Source: Amphritea atlantica
GTDB taxonomy: Bacteria; Pseudomonadota; Gammaproteobacteria; Pseudomonadales; Balneatricaceae
DNA: 64,000 nt
Assembly: GCF_900111095.1 (NCBI RefSeq)
Contig: NZ_FOGB01000002.1
Coordinates: 173,405-237,404, forward strand
Direction of reading: 5' to 3'
Under the pieces are notes generated by a model, which ran no database searches, was not told the DNA's origin, and saw only the letters and a program-made list of their open reading frames with translations. Below are positions 47,087 through 55,472 of this stretch, piece after piece; positions within the stretch are counted from its first letter, which is position 1, and every line of letters begins with the position of its first letter. The translations under genes and the position numbers were made by a program.

Positions 47087-47824
47087 ATGACAAGCATGAA
47101 TGCATACGTCAACGGCGGAATCGCCGATATTGCCAACATCGGACTGTGCGATGTTGCGCTGGAAAAAGCCATGGAACGAACCAGTAGCCTGCCGGGCATG
47201 GTGTGCCTCTACGGGCCATCCGGCTTTGGTAAGTCAGTGGCAGCAACCTATGTGGCAAACCGCCGCCGGGCTTACTACGTGCAAGCGAAAAGCGTCTGGA
47301 CTAAAAGGCACACCCTCACCGCCATTCTGGCAGAGATGGGAATGCGTCCAGCCTCAACGATCCCGCAGATGCTCGACCAGGCCGCGCAGGAACTGGCTAT
47401 GAGCGGCCGACCGCTGATTGTGGATGAGATGGATCACCTGGTTGAAAAGAATGCAGTAGAGCTGATTCGTGATCTATACGAGGCCAGCCAGTCGCCCATC
47501 CTGATGATCGGCGAAGAGGAGTTGCCCAACAAACTGAAAAAGTGGGAACGCTTTCACGGCCGAGTTTTGAGCTGGGTGCCTGCGCAGCCTGTCACCCTCG
47601 CCGATGCTCGCAAGCTTGTACCGTTATACGCCGGTGAAGTGGACATAGCAGACGACATGCTCACGCACCTGGTCGAGTTGTCCGGGGGCAGCGTTCGCCG
47701 GGTTGTTGTCAATCTCGAAATGATACAAGACACCGCGCTGACCAGCGGCTGGGAGTCAGTCACCCGTGATGTCTGGGGCAAAGCTGCGCTTTACACCGGT
47801 GAAGCCCCAAAGCGTCGCTTGTAA
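47087..47824 (+). CDS. Mu B-like target-selection ATPase
   Basis: 245 aa AAA+ ATPase with Walker A GPSGFGKSVAA near residue 42 and Walker B PLIVDEMDHL near residue 110. The MuB C-terminal region ends the protein. It delivers target DNA to transposase A. ATG 47087 (MTSMNAY) has AAGGAG upstream; the frame extends to GTG 47051. Shorter than Mu B (312 aa), missing its N-terminal HTH, as in many Mu-like phages outside enterobacteria. Confidence 0.9.
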   Translation: MTSMNAYVNGGIADIANIGLCDVALEKAMERTSSLPGMVCLYGPSGFGKSVAATYVANRRRAYYVQAKSVWTKRHTLTAILAEMGMRPASTIPQMLDQAAQELAMSGRPLIVDEMDHLVEKNAVELIRDLYEASQSPILMIGEEELPNKLKKWERFHGRVLSWVPAQPVTLADARKLVPLYAGEVDIADDMLTHLVELSGGSVRRVVVNLEMIQDTALTSGWESVTRDVWGKAALYTGEAPKRRL

Positions 47825-47839
47825 GTTAAGGAGAACATC

Positions 47840-48469
47840 ATGACAGCAAGCGCAAAAATTGAACGTCAGGGCCATCGCAAACCCGCTCAGCTAGAAATGA
47901 TCGGCGGTAAATGTGCCCGCCAACGCATCTGGGAACAACTGCGCATTCGGCGTGAAGCGTTTCAGATTCTGCCGGTTGCACAGCATGCCAATGCCGAGAT
48001 CGAAACCGTTAAAACCTATCTTCAGTGTTTGCAGGCCGGAGGTTATGTCGAGGTAGTGACGCGTGGCCATCTGAAAAAAGCGGTGTATCGGCTGACAAAG
48101 GATGATGGCCTGGAAGCCCCACGGCTTACCCGCAAAGGCGAGCCGGTAAAACAGGGCCTGGTATCAGAGGCCATGTGGCGAACGCTGCGCATTCTCGATG
48201 TGCTGGATGCCAGACAGATTGAAAACCATGTAGCAGCCAGCGGCTTAGATGTGAAGTTGGCTTACGTGAAAACCTACCTGTCGCTGCTGAAAAAAGCCGG
48301 TTATCTGCAGGTGGTGCGGGCCAGTACGCCGCATCGGCTAGAGCTAATTCGTCTTAAGCCAAGCATGAACACCGGCCCACGAGCGCCACAGGTTCAGCGG
48401 GTTAAAACCCTGTACGACCCGAATCTCAATAAGGTGATGTTCGCGGAAGATCCGGAGGAGTTGCAATGA
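47840..48469 (+). CDS. Phage protein with two winged-helix-like units
   Basis: 209 aa. Two internal repeats (~28-80 and ~107-160) share the pattern E-x2-K-T-Y-L-x2-L-x3-G-Y and look like tandem winged helices. Good ribosome-binding site (AAGGAGAA). Overlaps the next gene by 4 bases. Function unknown; probably early regulation or replication. Confidence 0.65.
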   Translation: MTASAKIERQGHRKPAQLEMIGGKCARQRIWEQLRIRREAFQILPVAQHANAEIETVKTYLQCLQAGGYVEVVTRGHLKKAVYRLTKDDGLEAPRLTRKGEPVKQGLVSEAMWRTLRILDVLDARQIENHVAASGLDVKLAYVKTYLSLLKKAGYLQVVRASTPHRLELIRLKPSMNTGPRAPQVQRVKTLYDPNLNKVMFAEDPEELQ

Positions 48470-48825
48470 ATATAGATCTGTCTGGCTGGGGCCAACAGCC
48501 ACCGGAGTTTATCCAGGTGCTGGTCATGCTGGTGAAAGAAACCGGCAGCAAGAAAGCCGCAGCGTCCCGCATCGGCATCGATCGGGCTTCTGTCAGCACG
48601 CTGCTAGCAAACAAATATCCGGCCAATATTGCCCGGATGGAGCAGAAAATCATGGCCTACTGCGCCACCGTCGAATGCCCAGTGCTGGGCATGATCGAAA
48701 GCGCAGAATGCCAAAAACAACGCGAAATGCCGTTTATCAGTAGCAACCCGCAGCGTATTGCACTCTATCGTGCCTGCCGTAGCTGCTCACGTAATCCAGA
48801 GAGTCGGGAGAACAGCCATGACTAA
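48466..48825 (+). CDS. Phage protein with XRE-like helix-turn-helix
   Basis: 119 aa. ETGSKKAAASRIGIDRASVS near residue 24 is an HTH. The C-terminal part contains four cysteines (CATVEC, CRSC). Overlaps neighbours by 4 and 8 bases in a compact early operon. Confidence 0.65.
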   Translation: MNIDLSGWGQQPPEFIQVLVMLVKETGSKKAAASRIGIDRASVSTLLANKYPANIARMEQKIMAYCATVECPVLGMIESAECQKQREMPFISSNPQRIALYRACRSCSRNPESRENSHD

Positions 48826-49090
48826 TGTTCAGGTTGATTTGCAAAACGCTTTTATCAAAGAACGGCTGGCCAAGGTGAACTTGGCGGTCAATACGCTGGC
48901 AGCGCTGGGGCTGACAGTCTGCTCTATCAATATCGAAGCCACGTCACCGCAAATAAAAGTGCGCACCGGCCGTGCTTGCGAACAGCTCGAAAGCGCCATT
49001 ACACGTTATTACAGCGATGGGGGCCGTCGCCGCACCGAACGCGTTGCGTTTGTAGCCGACTGCCAGATCCGCTGGGAGGAATATGCATGA
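48818..49090 (+). CDS. Small early phage protein, unassigned
   Basis: 90 aa, MTNVQVDLQNAFIKERLAKV start, predicted alpha/beta. It starts inside the stop of the previous gene (ATGACTAA) and its own stop overlaps the next ATG by 4 bases. No family recognised. Confidence 0.55.
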   Translation: MTNVQVDLQNAFIKERLAKVNLAVNTLAALGLTVCSINIEATSPQIKVRTGRACEQLESAITRYYSDGGRRRTERVAFVADCQIRWEEYA

Positions 49091-49353
49091 ACTATCTGAT
49101 TATCAATCTGCCAGCCACATATGAGCGGCAGCAATTAACGTTTTGGGGTAAGCCGGGCAAGTCTGACACCACCGACCATAAAGACGCGCTGGTGATCGAA
49201 GAGGAGTACATCAACATCAACCCTGAACGTTATGACAACGGCACAACCACCAGTGTCATTCTGAAAGAGGCTGTTGAGCTCCACCAGGGCGACTGGCGTG
49301 AGCTGCTGAACTGGGAAAACCCCAATTTTATGAAAAAAGGAGAGGTCGCATGA
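49087..49353 (+). CDS. Small early phage protein, unassigned
   Basis: 88 aa. Contains a charged central part (EEEYININPERYDN) and no recognised motif. Overlaps both neighbours by 4 bases, so it is part of the coupled early operon. Confidence 0.55.
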   Translation: MNYLIINLPATYERQQLTFWGKPGKSDTTDHKDALVIEEEYININPERYDNGTTTSVILKEAVELHQGDWRELLNWENPNFMKKGEVA

Positions 49354-49976
49354 ACCACGCAGTGCAACAACATATCCCCGAAGGCTATCTGCAAGATCAG
49401 GCCGGTCGTCTGGTGCCAATCGAGTTGATCGACGAGATCGATCTCACCCGCAACGACCTGGTCCAGGAGATTGTCATCAAAGCGCGTGAGCTGCAGCAGG
49501 CAATGGCTACCTTCAAGCTAAACACTCTGGGCGATATCAGCGCGTTCGTTGACCTCAGTGCCGAACGTTACAGCGTAAAAATGGGCGGTAAAAAAGGCAA
49601 CATCAGCCTGCTCAGCTATGACGGCAAGTACAAGATTCAACGGGCGATCAGTGAATACATCGTCTTCGATGAGCGTCTGCAAGTAGCTAAAGAATTGATA
49701 GATGGCTGCATTCACCGTTGGGCCGAAGGCTCTGATAACAAGATCAAAGTGCTGGTCGATCACGCGTTCCAGGTCGACAAAGAGGGCAACATCAGCACCG
49801 GCCGAGTGTTAGGGCTTCGCCGTATCAAGATCGATGACAGCGAGTGGAGCAAGGCGATGGCCGCGATCGCAGACAGCATTCAGATCGCGGGTTCAAAAAC
49901 CTATGTGCGACTGTATGAGCGGGTCGGAGAGTCAGAGCAATATCAACCGATATCACTCGATATCGCGGCGTTATAG
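49350..49976 (+). CDS. DUF3164-family phage protein
   Basis: 208 aa. GYLQDQAGRLVP and GKKGNISLLSYDGKYKIQRA, then GRVLGLRRIKIDD, match the DUF3164 proteins found in early regions of Mu-like phages. Biochemical role unknown. Overlaps the previous gene by 4 bases. Confidence 0.82.
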   Translation: MNHAVQQHIPEGYLQDQAGRLVPIELIDEIDLTRNDLVQEIVIKARELQQAMATFKLNTLGDISAFVDLSAERYSVKMGGKKGNISLLSYDGKYKIQRAISEYIVFDERLQVAKELIDGCIHRWAEGSDNKIKVLVDHAFQVDKEGNISTGRVLGLRRIKIDDSEWSKAMAAIADSIQIAGSKTYVRLYERVGESEQYQPISLDIAAL

Positions 49977-49985
49977 GAGGATGTG

Positions 49986-50138
49986 ATGGATCTGCTTTCT
50001 ACACAAATAGTGCTTGATGAGATTGGCCAGATACTAAAGGACGAAGGCAAGTCGCCTGATGACATCCGTCTTTTCTTTGAAGAAGAAGGTGAACGTGTCG
50101 CGACGGAAATCGAAGATGAGATGGGGTCTGAATACTAG
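49986..50138 (+). CDS. Small acidic phage protein (50 aa)
   Basis: 50 residues, MDLLSTQIVLDEIGQILKDE to the end EDEMGSEY. Strong ribosome-binding site (TAGGAGG). Very acidic; could be a protein inhibitor or DNA mimic, but no family is recognised. Confidence 0.6.
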   Translation: MDLLSTQIVLDEIGQILKDEGKSPDDIRLFFEEEGERVATEIEDEMGSEY

Positions 50139-50147
50139 GAGGTGGTT

Positions 50148-50387
50148 ATGAGCATTGTTACAGCAGAGCAAATGGCCAGCCACGTGGCATTTTGCGCGCG
50201 GCTTTCACCGGTGCAGGCGAAAAGTGCGATAGAAGCCGTGGGCAGCGTCATTCTGCAGCACCTGGCGCAGGGCCATACAGTCGCTATTGACGGGTTTGGG
50301 CTGTTTGAAGTTGCACTGAAAGACGATGGCACAAAGGGGGTTAGGTTTCGTCAGGCTAAGAAAATGCGGGAGGCAATCAATGGCTAA
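50148..50387 (+). CDS. HU/IHF-like DNA-binding protein, short
   Basis: 79 aa. LSPVQAKSAIEAVGSVILQH and AIDGFGLFEV match the HU dimerisation helices and the beginning of the DNA arm. The arm itself is shortened (DDGTKGVRFRQAKKMREAI). AGGAGG precedes ATG 50148. HU/IHF help Mu transpososome assembly. Confidence 0.7.
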   Translation: MSIVTAEQMASHVAFCARLSPVQAKSAIEAVGSVILQHLAQGHTVAIDGFGLFEVALKDDGTKGVRFRQAKKMREAING

Positions 50388-50655
50388 GGTTTTCGGTTAT
50401 GACAGTAATGCTCCCCAGCGTGGCGAAATTGAAGCCGCCAATGTTGAAGCCTGGGAGGTGAAACACTTTGGCGCTGATTCATTAAAAGCCCGTTTTGGTT
50501 GGGAGGTGTGTTCAACATCGTTTAAGGAGGAGAAAGCCAGCTTGCTTAAGCAGATGCAAAAAGAGTGTCGATATCCAGAGCTAATCGAAGACGTCAAAAA
50601 CACGAAAGCAGCAGACGTCCCTGTTATCGCCCTTTCGGGCGTCTACTCAGCGTAG
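50380..50655 (+). CDS. Small early phage protein, unassigned
   Basis: 91 aa from ATG 50380, overlapping the HU-like stop by 8 bases; GGGAGG upstream. GEIEAANVEAWEVKHFG and a Lys/Glu-rich helix are the only visible features. Confidence 0.5.
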   Translation: MAKVFGYDSNAPQRGEIEAANVEAWEVKHFGADSLKARFGWEVCSTSFKEEKASLLKQMQKECRYPELIEDVKNTKAADVPVIALSGVYSA

Positions 50656-50698
50656 CGGCTGGGTACTGATGAGCAGCTAACAACTAAGGGGAAACTCA

Positions 50699-50971
50699 AT
50701 GAACAAAGCAGAACTGATCAACGCCATTGCAAACGCATCCGATAGCACTAAAGCACAGGCTGAAAAAATGCTGAACGCTCTGGGAGACATTACCACTCAA
50801 CAGCTGAAGGCGGGTGGTGAAGTCACCCTGCCAGCCCTGGGAAAGCTGACAACAGGTGAGCGCGCAGCGCGCACCGGTCGCAACCCGCAAACGGGTGCAG
50901 CAATCGAAATACCTGCTGCAAAAGTTGCGAAGTTTAAAGCGCTGAAGTCGTTGAAAGATGCCCTGAACTAA
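50699..50971 (+). CDS. HU-family DNA-binding protein
   Basis: 90 aa, full HU length: MNKAELINAIA start, LPALGKLTTGERAARTGRNP (DNA-arm with GRNPxTG) and KALKSLKDALN end. Second HU-like gene in the early region. A bidirectional-looking hairpin follows. Confidence 0.9.
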   Translation: MNKAELINAIANASDSTKAQAEKMLNALGDITTQQLKAGGEVTLPALGKLTTGERAARTGRNPQTGAAIEIPAAKVAKFKALKSLKDALN

Positions 50972-50978
50972 ATAAAAA

Positions 50979-51004
50979 GCCCCCTCTGCATCGCAAAGGG
51001 GGCT
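50979..51004 (+). terminator. Hairpin terminator after HU gene
   Basis: AGCCCCCT stem with AGGGGGCT and an A-run before it, but only a short T/G tail after it. Probably ends early transcription in part. 51005-51131 has no gene. Confidence 0.55.
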
Positions 51005-51131
51005 TGGCATTGGTGTTGACCATCCATAGTCAGCCACCGCCGGTACGGCTTTATTTTATCTATCCACTGCAGCCTAACGCTGCAACCAGAAAAGCGGAAT
51101 AGGAAAAAATCCTAAATTAACGGAGATCATT

Positions 51132-51701
51132 ATGGAACTAACAACAGTACAACGGCAGGTTGTTTTAGCGCTCGATGCGATTGGCCCCTGCGGTTTGACC
51201 CCGATGCTGCCACGTTGCCCGGCGCTGGATTCAAAAACACAGCTGAAAAATGTTCTGGAACAGTTAGAGATTAAAGGTGCGGTAAAACTGCAATCTAACA
51301 GTCAGTATGCAGTGATTAAAGCCTGGCTGAAAGAAGCCAGAGAGCATAACTGGCTATCAACGCCCCAGACACCTGCTGCACCCGTGCATGGTTCAGAAGT
51401 TGAAAGCAAACCCGCCAAAATACCTGTGGCCAGAATGTCTTTTCATGAAAGCGATATCCCCGTCCTCGCCCCACAGTCAAAAGCGTTAGAGATGACGCAA
51501 GAACGCACCGCAGATCCGGTTGCAGAGATGATGAAAGAGCTACCGGAGGGTGTTCGCATCGGCCTCAGTCGTGATGGTCTGAATGTTAGTTGGAGCGGCT
51601 TTACGCTGGAACCATCTGTCGAAGAACTGCCAGCAACATTGTCTGCCATTCTGACGCTTCAGCAGCATATCGTCAGCGGCAACGCTGGGCAGGCGATCTG
51701 A
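51132..51701 (+). CDS. Phage protein, unassigned
   Basis: 189 aa. N-terminal ~70 residues (LTTVQRQVVLALDAIGPCGL, QLKNVLEQLEIKGAVKL) look like a winged helix. Then a Pro/Ala-rich linker and a C-terminal domain. GGAGA precedes ATG 51132. Confidence 0.55.
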   Translation: MELTTVQRQVVLALDAIGPCGLTPMLPRCPALDSKTQLKNVLEQLEIKGAVKLQSNSQYAVIKAWLKEAREHNWLSTPQTPAAPVHGSEVESKPAKIPVARMSFHESDIPVLAPQSKALEMTQERTADPVAEMMKELPEGVRIGLSRDGLNVSWSGFTLEPSVEELPATLSAILTLQQHIVSGNAGQAI

Positions 51702-51780
51702 AGTACTGGCCGCTACGGCGGCCATAATCAAAAGCGGCCCGTGGGCTGTTTCTGATTGTGAATAAGCAAGCGAGATTGAT

Positions 51781-52224
51781 ATGAGCATCACAAAAGAACA
51801 ATGGCAGGCCATACAAACCGAGCTGAAAAACTAATTTAGCCAGGTGGTTTTTTCTTACCAGGGCAAGAAGATTCTGGTGCGTCGAGAGCTGGTTAAAGAA
51901 GGTCGATTTGAGTTGATCGTTTACTTTGATCGCACGTTAAGCATCGGTTGGGGCTGGAAAACGAGTGACCACTATGACCCTCTCACAGAGGTACTTTGGC
52001 ACAAGCGAACCAAGTCACTGTATAGCCCAAAGAAAAGAGCGGAAATAATCAAAAGCCTCGGTAAACGCAACGCTAAAAGGTTGTTTCCAAAGCTTGAAGA
52101 GCATATGGAATGGTATGAGCCTGTATTTTCGACAGCTGCAACACTCGTTCGACAGTACAAGAAAGTTGAAGGGCTCAGTTTAGAGAGTGTTGGTTTTCAG
52201 AGCGAGTCAGCAACATGCAACTAA
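51781..52224 (+). pseudogene. Phage gene interrupted by an in-frame stop
   Basis: Frame starts MSITKEQWQAIQTELKN, meets TAA at 51832-51834, then continues in the same frame FSQVVFSYQGKKILVRREL to TAG at 52224. The joined sequence follows a Mu-like phage family that begins with TKEQW. One substitution would restore 147 residues. GTG 51844 could restart a 126-aa product but has no ribosome-binding site. Read error or true mutation cannot be told apart here. Confidence 0.7.
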
Positions 52225-52664
52225 CCCGCTGCCCCATCTGCCATAGCCGCCTCAGTCTTGAATCGCTGGTTCAGGATGAAGCGGGGCGCGATCTGCTGGC
52301 TTTGCTGGCACGGCTTGAGAAAAACACAGGCACCGCCCTGGTCACTTACATCGGGCTGTTTCGTTCCCCCAGCCGGGATCTCGCCAATGATCGTGCCCTG
52401 CGCCTGGCAAATGAAGCGTTAGAGCTGGCTGAGCCTAACGTCCTGACGGCCGCGCTGGTGCATACGGTGGAATCAATGCGGGCCAAACAGCAGCTGGGCC
52501 ATTTTAAGCCGTTATCAAATCACAACTACCTGAGACGGGTGCTGGAAAGTGGCCAGGGCGCGGATATACCGGCGCTGCCTGCTGGGCTTGCAACAACAAA
52601 TCGCCGGAGTGCCAGGGCGGTGGTTAGCAGCGCAATCATGGATATAAAGGATACAGACTGGTGA
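52215..52664 (+). CDS. Phage zinc-ribbon-like protein
   Basis: 149 aa. CPICH at the N-terminus is half of a zinc site. The middle (LLALLARLEKNTG, LFRSPSRDLANDRAL) is helical. It overlaps both neighbours. Similar proteins precede gemA in Mu-like phages; role unknown. Confidence 0.65.
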   Translation: MQLTRCPICHSRLSLESLVQDEAGRDLLALLARLEKNTGTALVTYIGLFRSPSRDLANDRALRLANEALELAEPNVLTAALVHTVESMRAKQQLGHFKPLSNHNYLRRVLESGQGADIPALPAGLATTNRRSARAVVSSAIMDIKDTDW

Positions 52665-53098
52665 ACATGTCAAAAGACCCACGAAAAGCAGCAATGGCCC
52701 AGATCCACATCGCTAAAAAGCAGCTGGGTCTGGATGACGATACCTATCGGCAGATGTTGTTTTCCCTGACTGGTAAAAACAGCTGCGCAAAGATGACCAT
52801 CAGTGAGTTGAGGCGTGTTATCAGCCATCTGAAAAAATGCGGTTTTCAGAATAAAACGCAAACATTCGGGCAGCGGCCCAACCCAGGTGCGGGCCGTCGC
52901 CCACTGATGAGCAAAGTCGAGGCGCTGCTGGCGGATAACGGCCTGCACTGGAACTACGCCCACAGCATGGCCCGCCATATGTTTAAGGTTGAAAAGGTTG
53001 AATGGTTAGCGCCCGACCAGTTGCACAAGCTGGTTGCAGCGCTGGAGATCAACGTCAGGCGTCAGGCCGCAAAACAGAGAGAATCAGGCGATGAGTGA
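52661..53098 (+). CDS. gemA: GemA-family regulatory protein (DUF1018)
   Basis: 145 aa. The start IHIAKKQLGLDDDTYRQML and the central SKVEALLADNGLHWNYA are typical of GemA (Mu gp16), which modulates host gene expression and supercoiling. Start GTG 52661 or ATG 52667; AAGGA fits the GTG better. Overlaps mor by 8 bases. Confidence 0.85.
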   Translation: MNMSKDPRKAAMAQIHIAKKQLGLDDDTYRQMLFSLTGKNSCAKMTISELRRVISHLKKCGFQNKTQTFGQRPNPGAGRRPLMSKVEALLADNGLHWNYAHSMARHMFKVEKVEWLAPDQLHKLVAALEINVRRQAAKQRESGDE

Positions 53099-53513
53099 AG
53101 AGCAGAAAGACCTCCTGGGTGACGACTCATTCTCTAAAGATTTATTAGATCATCTGGATGCTATCCCTGAAGAGGTGCAAAAGAAGTGGCCGCGCGATCT
53201 GTCTGCACTTGTCGATATCTACAGCGCATCGTTAAAGCGCCTGGGCTATAGTGGTTCAGAGGCTCAGAAAATCAGCCATACTCTCCTCGCCGAACAGTCA
53301 GTATATTGCGGTGGCCGCTATTTCTATCTGCCTAAGCTGGATGCGTTAAAGAAGGCGATCCGTGATGTCGAGCTGCATAGGGATTGGAGTGAGCGAGGCG
53401 TTCAGCCAGACGAACTGGCAGACAAGTACAAGATATCCGCGACACATGTCTATCGAATTATCAAAGAACAGCAGGCATACTATCGCAAGCGGATACAGCC
53501 AGAACTGTTTTGA
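53091..53513 (+). CDS. mor: Mor-family middle/late transcription activator
   Basis: 140 aa. Mor/C dimerisation region (WPRDLSALVDIYSASLKRLG) and C-terminal HTH (ELADKYKISATHVYRIIKE). In Mu, Mor activates the middle promoter and the related C protein activates the late ones; here only one such gene is seen. It probably acts at the repeated boxes 54031-54057 and 63107-63133. Confidence 0.88.
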   Translation: MSEEQKDLLGDDSFSKDLLDHLDAIPEEVQKKWPRDLSALVDIYSASLKRLGYSGSEAQKISHTLLAEQSVYCGGRYFYLPKLDALKKAIRDVELHRDWSERGVQPDELADKYKISATHVYRIIKEQQAYYRKRIQPELF

Positions 53514-53530
53514 GGAAAGGAGTCTCAGCG

Positions 53531-54022
53531 ATGATCAAAATCGTATTTATGTTAGCGTTAATGAGCATGGTGCTGCCTGTTAACGCAGAAATCTATAAAT
53601 GTAAGACCAATGACCGTGTGATGTATCAATCAACCCCTTGTACGCAAGGTGCTTCTGACGAGGTTGATATCTATATACCGTCGGTGCCCGATAACTCTTT
53701 CGAGCCTGGGGACATCCCCGATGATGACTATAAAGAAGAGCGTCGACAGCGCTGGGCAGAAGAGCAAAAGCGCCTAAACGAAAAATCTAAGGCTATAAGG
53801 GAAGAACGCCTGCGGCAAGAGCGTTTTAAGAAGATGATCTGGCATCATGAAGTTGCCATTGGAATGACCAAAAAACAAGCCGAGCGCTCCTGGGGAAAAC
53901 CCTGCGATATCAATCGTTCAGTTTATGCCTCAGGGGTTCATGAGCAGTGGGTGTATTGCACAGGAAAATATGATCGTCAGTACCTGTATTTCGAGGATGA
54001 CGAACTGACAGGAATGAATTAA
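53531..54022 (+). CDS. Secreted DUF4124-type protein, likely prophage cargo
   Basis: 163 aa. Signal peptide (~1-20, ending VNAEI), then the DUF4124 signature IYKCK...YQSTPC, a charged coiled coil (~70-115), and a C-terminal domain with GMTKKQAERSWGKPCDIN resembling SmpA/BamE-like folds. Not part of Mu's gene set; inserted between mor and the lysis operon. AAAGGAG precedes ATG 53531. Role unknown, possibly envelope modification of the lysogen. Confidence 0.65.
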   Translation: MIKIVFMLALMSMVLPVNAEIYKCKTNDRVMYQSTPCTQGASDEVDIYIPSVPDNSFEPGDIPDDDYKEERRQRWAEEQKRLNEKSKAIREERLRQERFKKMIWHHEVAIGMTKKQAERSWGKPCDINRSVYASGVHEQWVYCTGKYDRQYLYFEDDELTGMN

Positions 54023-54030
54023 ATACCCAT

Positions 54031-54057
54031 AAAACATCTAACCTAGGTTAAACCCAC
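54031..54057 (+). promoter_or_regulatory. Candidate Mor/C-dependent late promoter box, lysis operon
   Basis: AAAACATCTAACCTAGGTTA then AACCCAC, with the palindrome AACCTAGGTT. 25 of 27 bases equal the box at 63107-63133. A possible -10 (TTAGAG) starts 16 bases after the box; no -35 is visible. Mu has C-dependent promoters at these same two places (Plys and PI). Confidence 0.7.
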
Positions 54058-54066
54058 CCCCACCAG

Positions 54067-54121
54067 ATCCCCGTTAGAGTCCTAACGAAATCAATGGACT
54101 TCAGATTAACGGGGATTTTTT
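54067..54121 (+). terminator. Terminator-like hairpin abutting the endolysin start
   Basis: ATCCCCGTTA (54067-54076) pairs with TAACGGGGAT (54107-54116), with an inner AGTCC/GGACT stem, followed by six T up to the endolysin ATG. The 3' arm also contains the ribosome-binding GGGG. Transcripts coming from upstream would fold it. A late transcript starting near 54086 would lack the 5' arm and escape. Confidence 0.7.
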
Positions 54122-54643
54122 ATGCCTGAAAACCATACACCAGAGCCATTCGCTTTGGGGCGACGTTCCAAAAAGAATCTGCAGCAAGTACATCCTGATC
54201 TGGTCGCCGTTGTAGAGCGCGGACTTGCCTTGTCGGCTGTTGACTTTGCAGTGACCGAGGGAGTGCGCGAGATTAAGCGGCAGCGTTGGCTTGTGAAAAC
54301 AGGCGATTCAGCAACCCTCAATAGCCGCCATTTGCTCCGAGTGCCCGCGAATAACCCAGAGCTGGGCGAAGTATCTCATGCAGTTGATTTAGCGGCATGG
54401 GTGGACGGGACAGTTAGCTATGACTGGCCGTATTACTACCAGATAGCGGCCGCTATAAAGCAAGCCGCCGCAGAATTTAACGTCGCTATTCGCTGGGGTG
54501 GTGGTTGGGCGTTGCTCGATACCTACGACACACCAGAAGCCGCCCGTCAGGCATATATCGAGCGAAAAAAACGTCAGGGTGAAAAGGTTTACTCAGACGG
54601 CCCTCACTTCGAACTGTGCTGGAAGGCATACCCATGTCTCTGA
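54122..54643 (+). CDS. Endolysin, M15-type L-alanyl-D-glutamate peptidase
   Basis: 173 aa. LGRRSKKNLQQVHPDLVAVV, SRHL, HAVDLAAW, WGGGW and DGPHFELCW are the M15 motifs with the zinc His/Asp/His set. Cuts the cell-wall peptide for lysis. First gene of the late operon, preceded by the promoter box and hairpin. Confidence 0.9.
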   Translation: MPENHTPEPFALGRRSKKNLQQVHPDLVAVVERGLALSAVDFAVTEGVREIKRQRWLVKTGDSATLNSRHLLRVPANNPELGEVSHAVDLAAWVDGTVSYDWPYYYQIAAAIKQAAAEFNVAIRWGGGWALLDTYDTPEAARQAYIERKKRQGEKVYSDGPHFELCWKAYPCL

Positions 54644-55248
54644 TAGCAACAGCCCTTCTCACCGCAGGCCCGTCGCTGATTCGTATGGCAGGCCAGATGT
54701 TCGGCGGCGATAAAGCGGCCTCAGTATCTGAAAAGCTGGCCTCAGCGGTTGAAGTTGCCGGGGGGATGTCCACAGACGGGGCTAAGGCACATATTGAGCA
54801 GATCGTTTCTGGTATGCCTGCCGAAGACGTTGTCGTGGTGATGCAGCTGAAAGTGAAGCTGGAAGACATCGCCGCTGAGCGCGAAAAGAACCAGCTCAAT
54901 CATCAGTTGGGCATGCACCACGAAACCCAGGAAACCATCCGCACCGAAGCCATTAACGGCACAGACTACGTTAAAGAAACCCGCCCGAAAATGGCTCGTT
55001 TATCAGGCTATTCCGGCACAGCTTATGTGCTGGGTGCCGAGCTGGTCAGCCGTATAGCGCCCCTGTTCAATCATGTTGAAGACACTGTGTTGGTGGCGTA
55101 TACCATAGCGGGAGCCAGCCCAATAGTGGCAGGCGTACTCTATGGCCCGTTGTTCACCTACATGGGTATGCGTACCGTTGATGCGTTCAGTAAATGGAAG
55201 CAAACCCCATCCCCAGCAATAGATCTGATTAAAGGGATGGTGAAGTAA
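54634..55248 (+). CDS. Putative holin (3TM type)
   Basis: 204 aa. Amphipathic N-terminal part and two or three C-terminal hydrophobic segments (~138-200) after the RPKMARLSGYSGTAYVLGAE motif, as in 3TM holins. Overlaps the endolysin by 10 bases. Would release endolysin to the periplasm. Confidence 0.7.
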   Translation: MSLIATALLTAGPSLIRMAGQMFGGDKAASVSEKLASAVEVAGGMSTDGAKAHIEQIVSGMPAEDVVVVMQLKVKLEDIAAEREKNQLNHQLGMHHETQETIRTEAINGTDYVKETRPKMARLSGYSGTAYVLGAELVSRIAPLFNHVEDTVLVAYTIAGASPIVAGVLYGPLFTYMGMRTVDAFSKWKQTPSPAIDLIKGMVK

Positions 55249-55472
55249 TGCCCGACATTCTCGATCACGCCAAAGAGCTGGAAATGCGCCAGCGCCAGGA
55301 CGCCCTGGATAACGCGCTGAAACGCTCAGAACCCGAACAGGATATCAGAGACGGGGTGGTTATCTGCATCAGTTGTGGCGTAGATATTCAACCCGCCCGA
55401 TTAAAGGCAAAACCCAACGCAGCCCGCTGCATTCACTGCCAACAGATTGAGGAACAAAAACATGGACGTTAA
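55248..55472 (+). CDS. TraR/DksA-type C4 zinc-finger protein
   Basis: 74 aa. CISCG...RCIHCQ forms a four-cysteine zinc finger in the C-terminal part; helical N-terminus. Phage TraR-like proteins bind RNA polymerase like DksA with ppGpp. Confidence 0.85.
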   Translation: MPDILDHAKELEMRQRQDALDNALKRSEPEQDIRDGVVICISCGVDIQPARLKAKPNAARCIHCQQIEEQKHGR

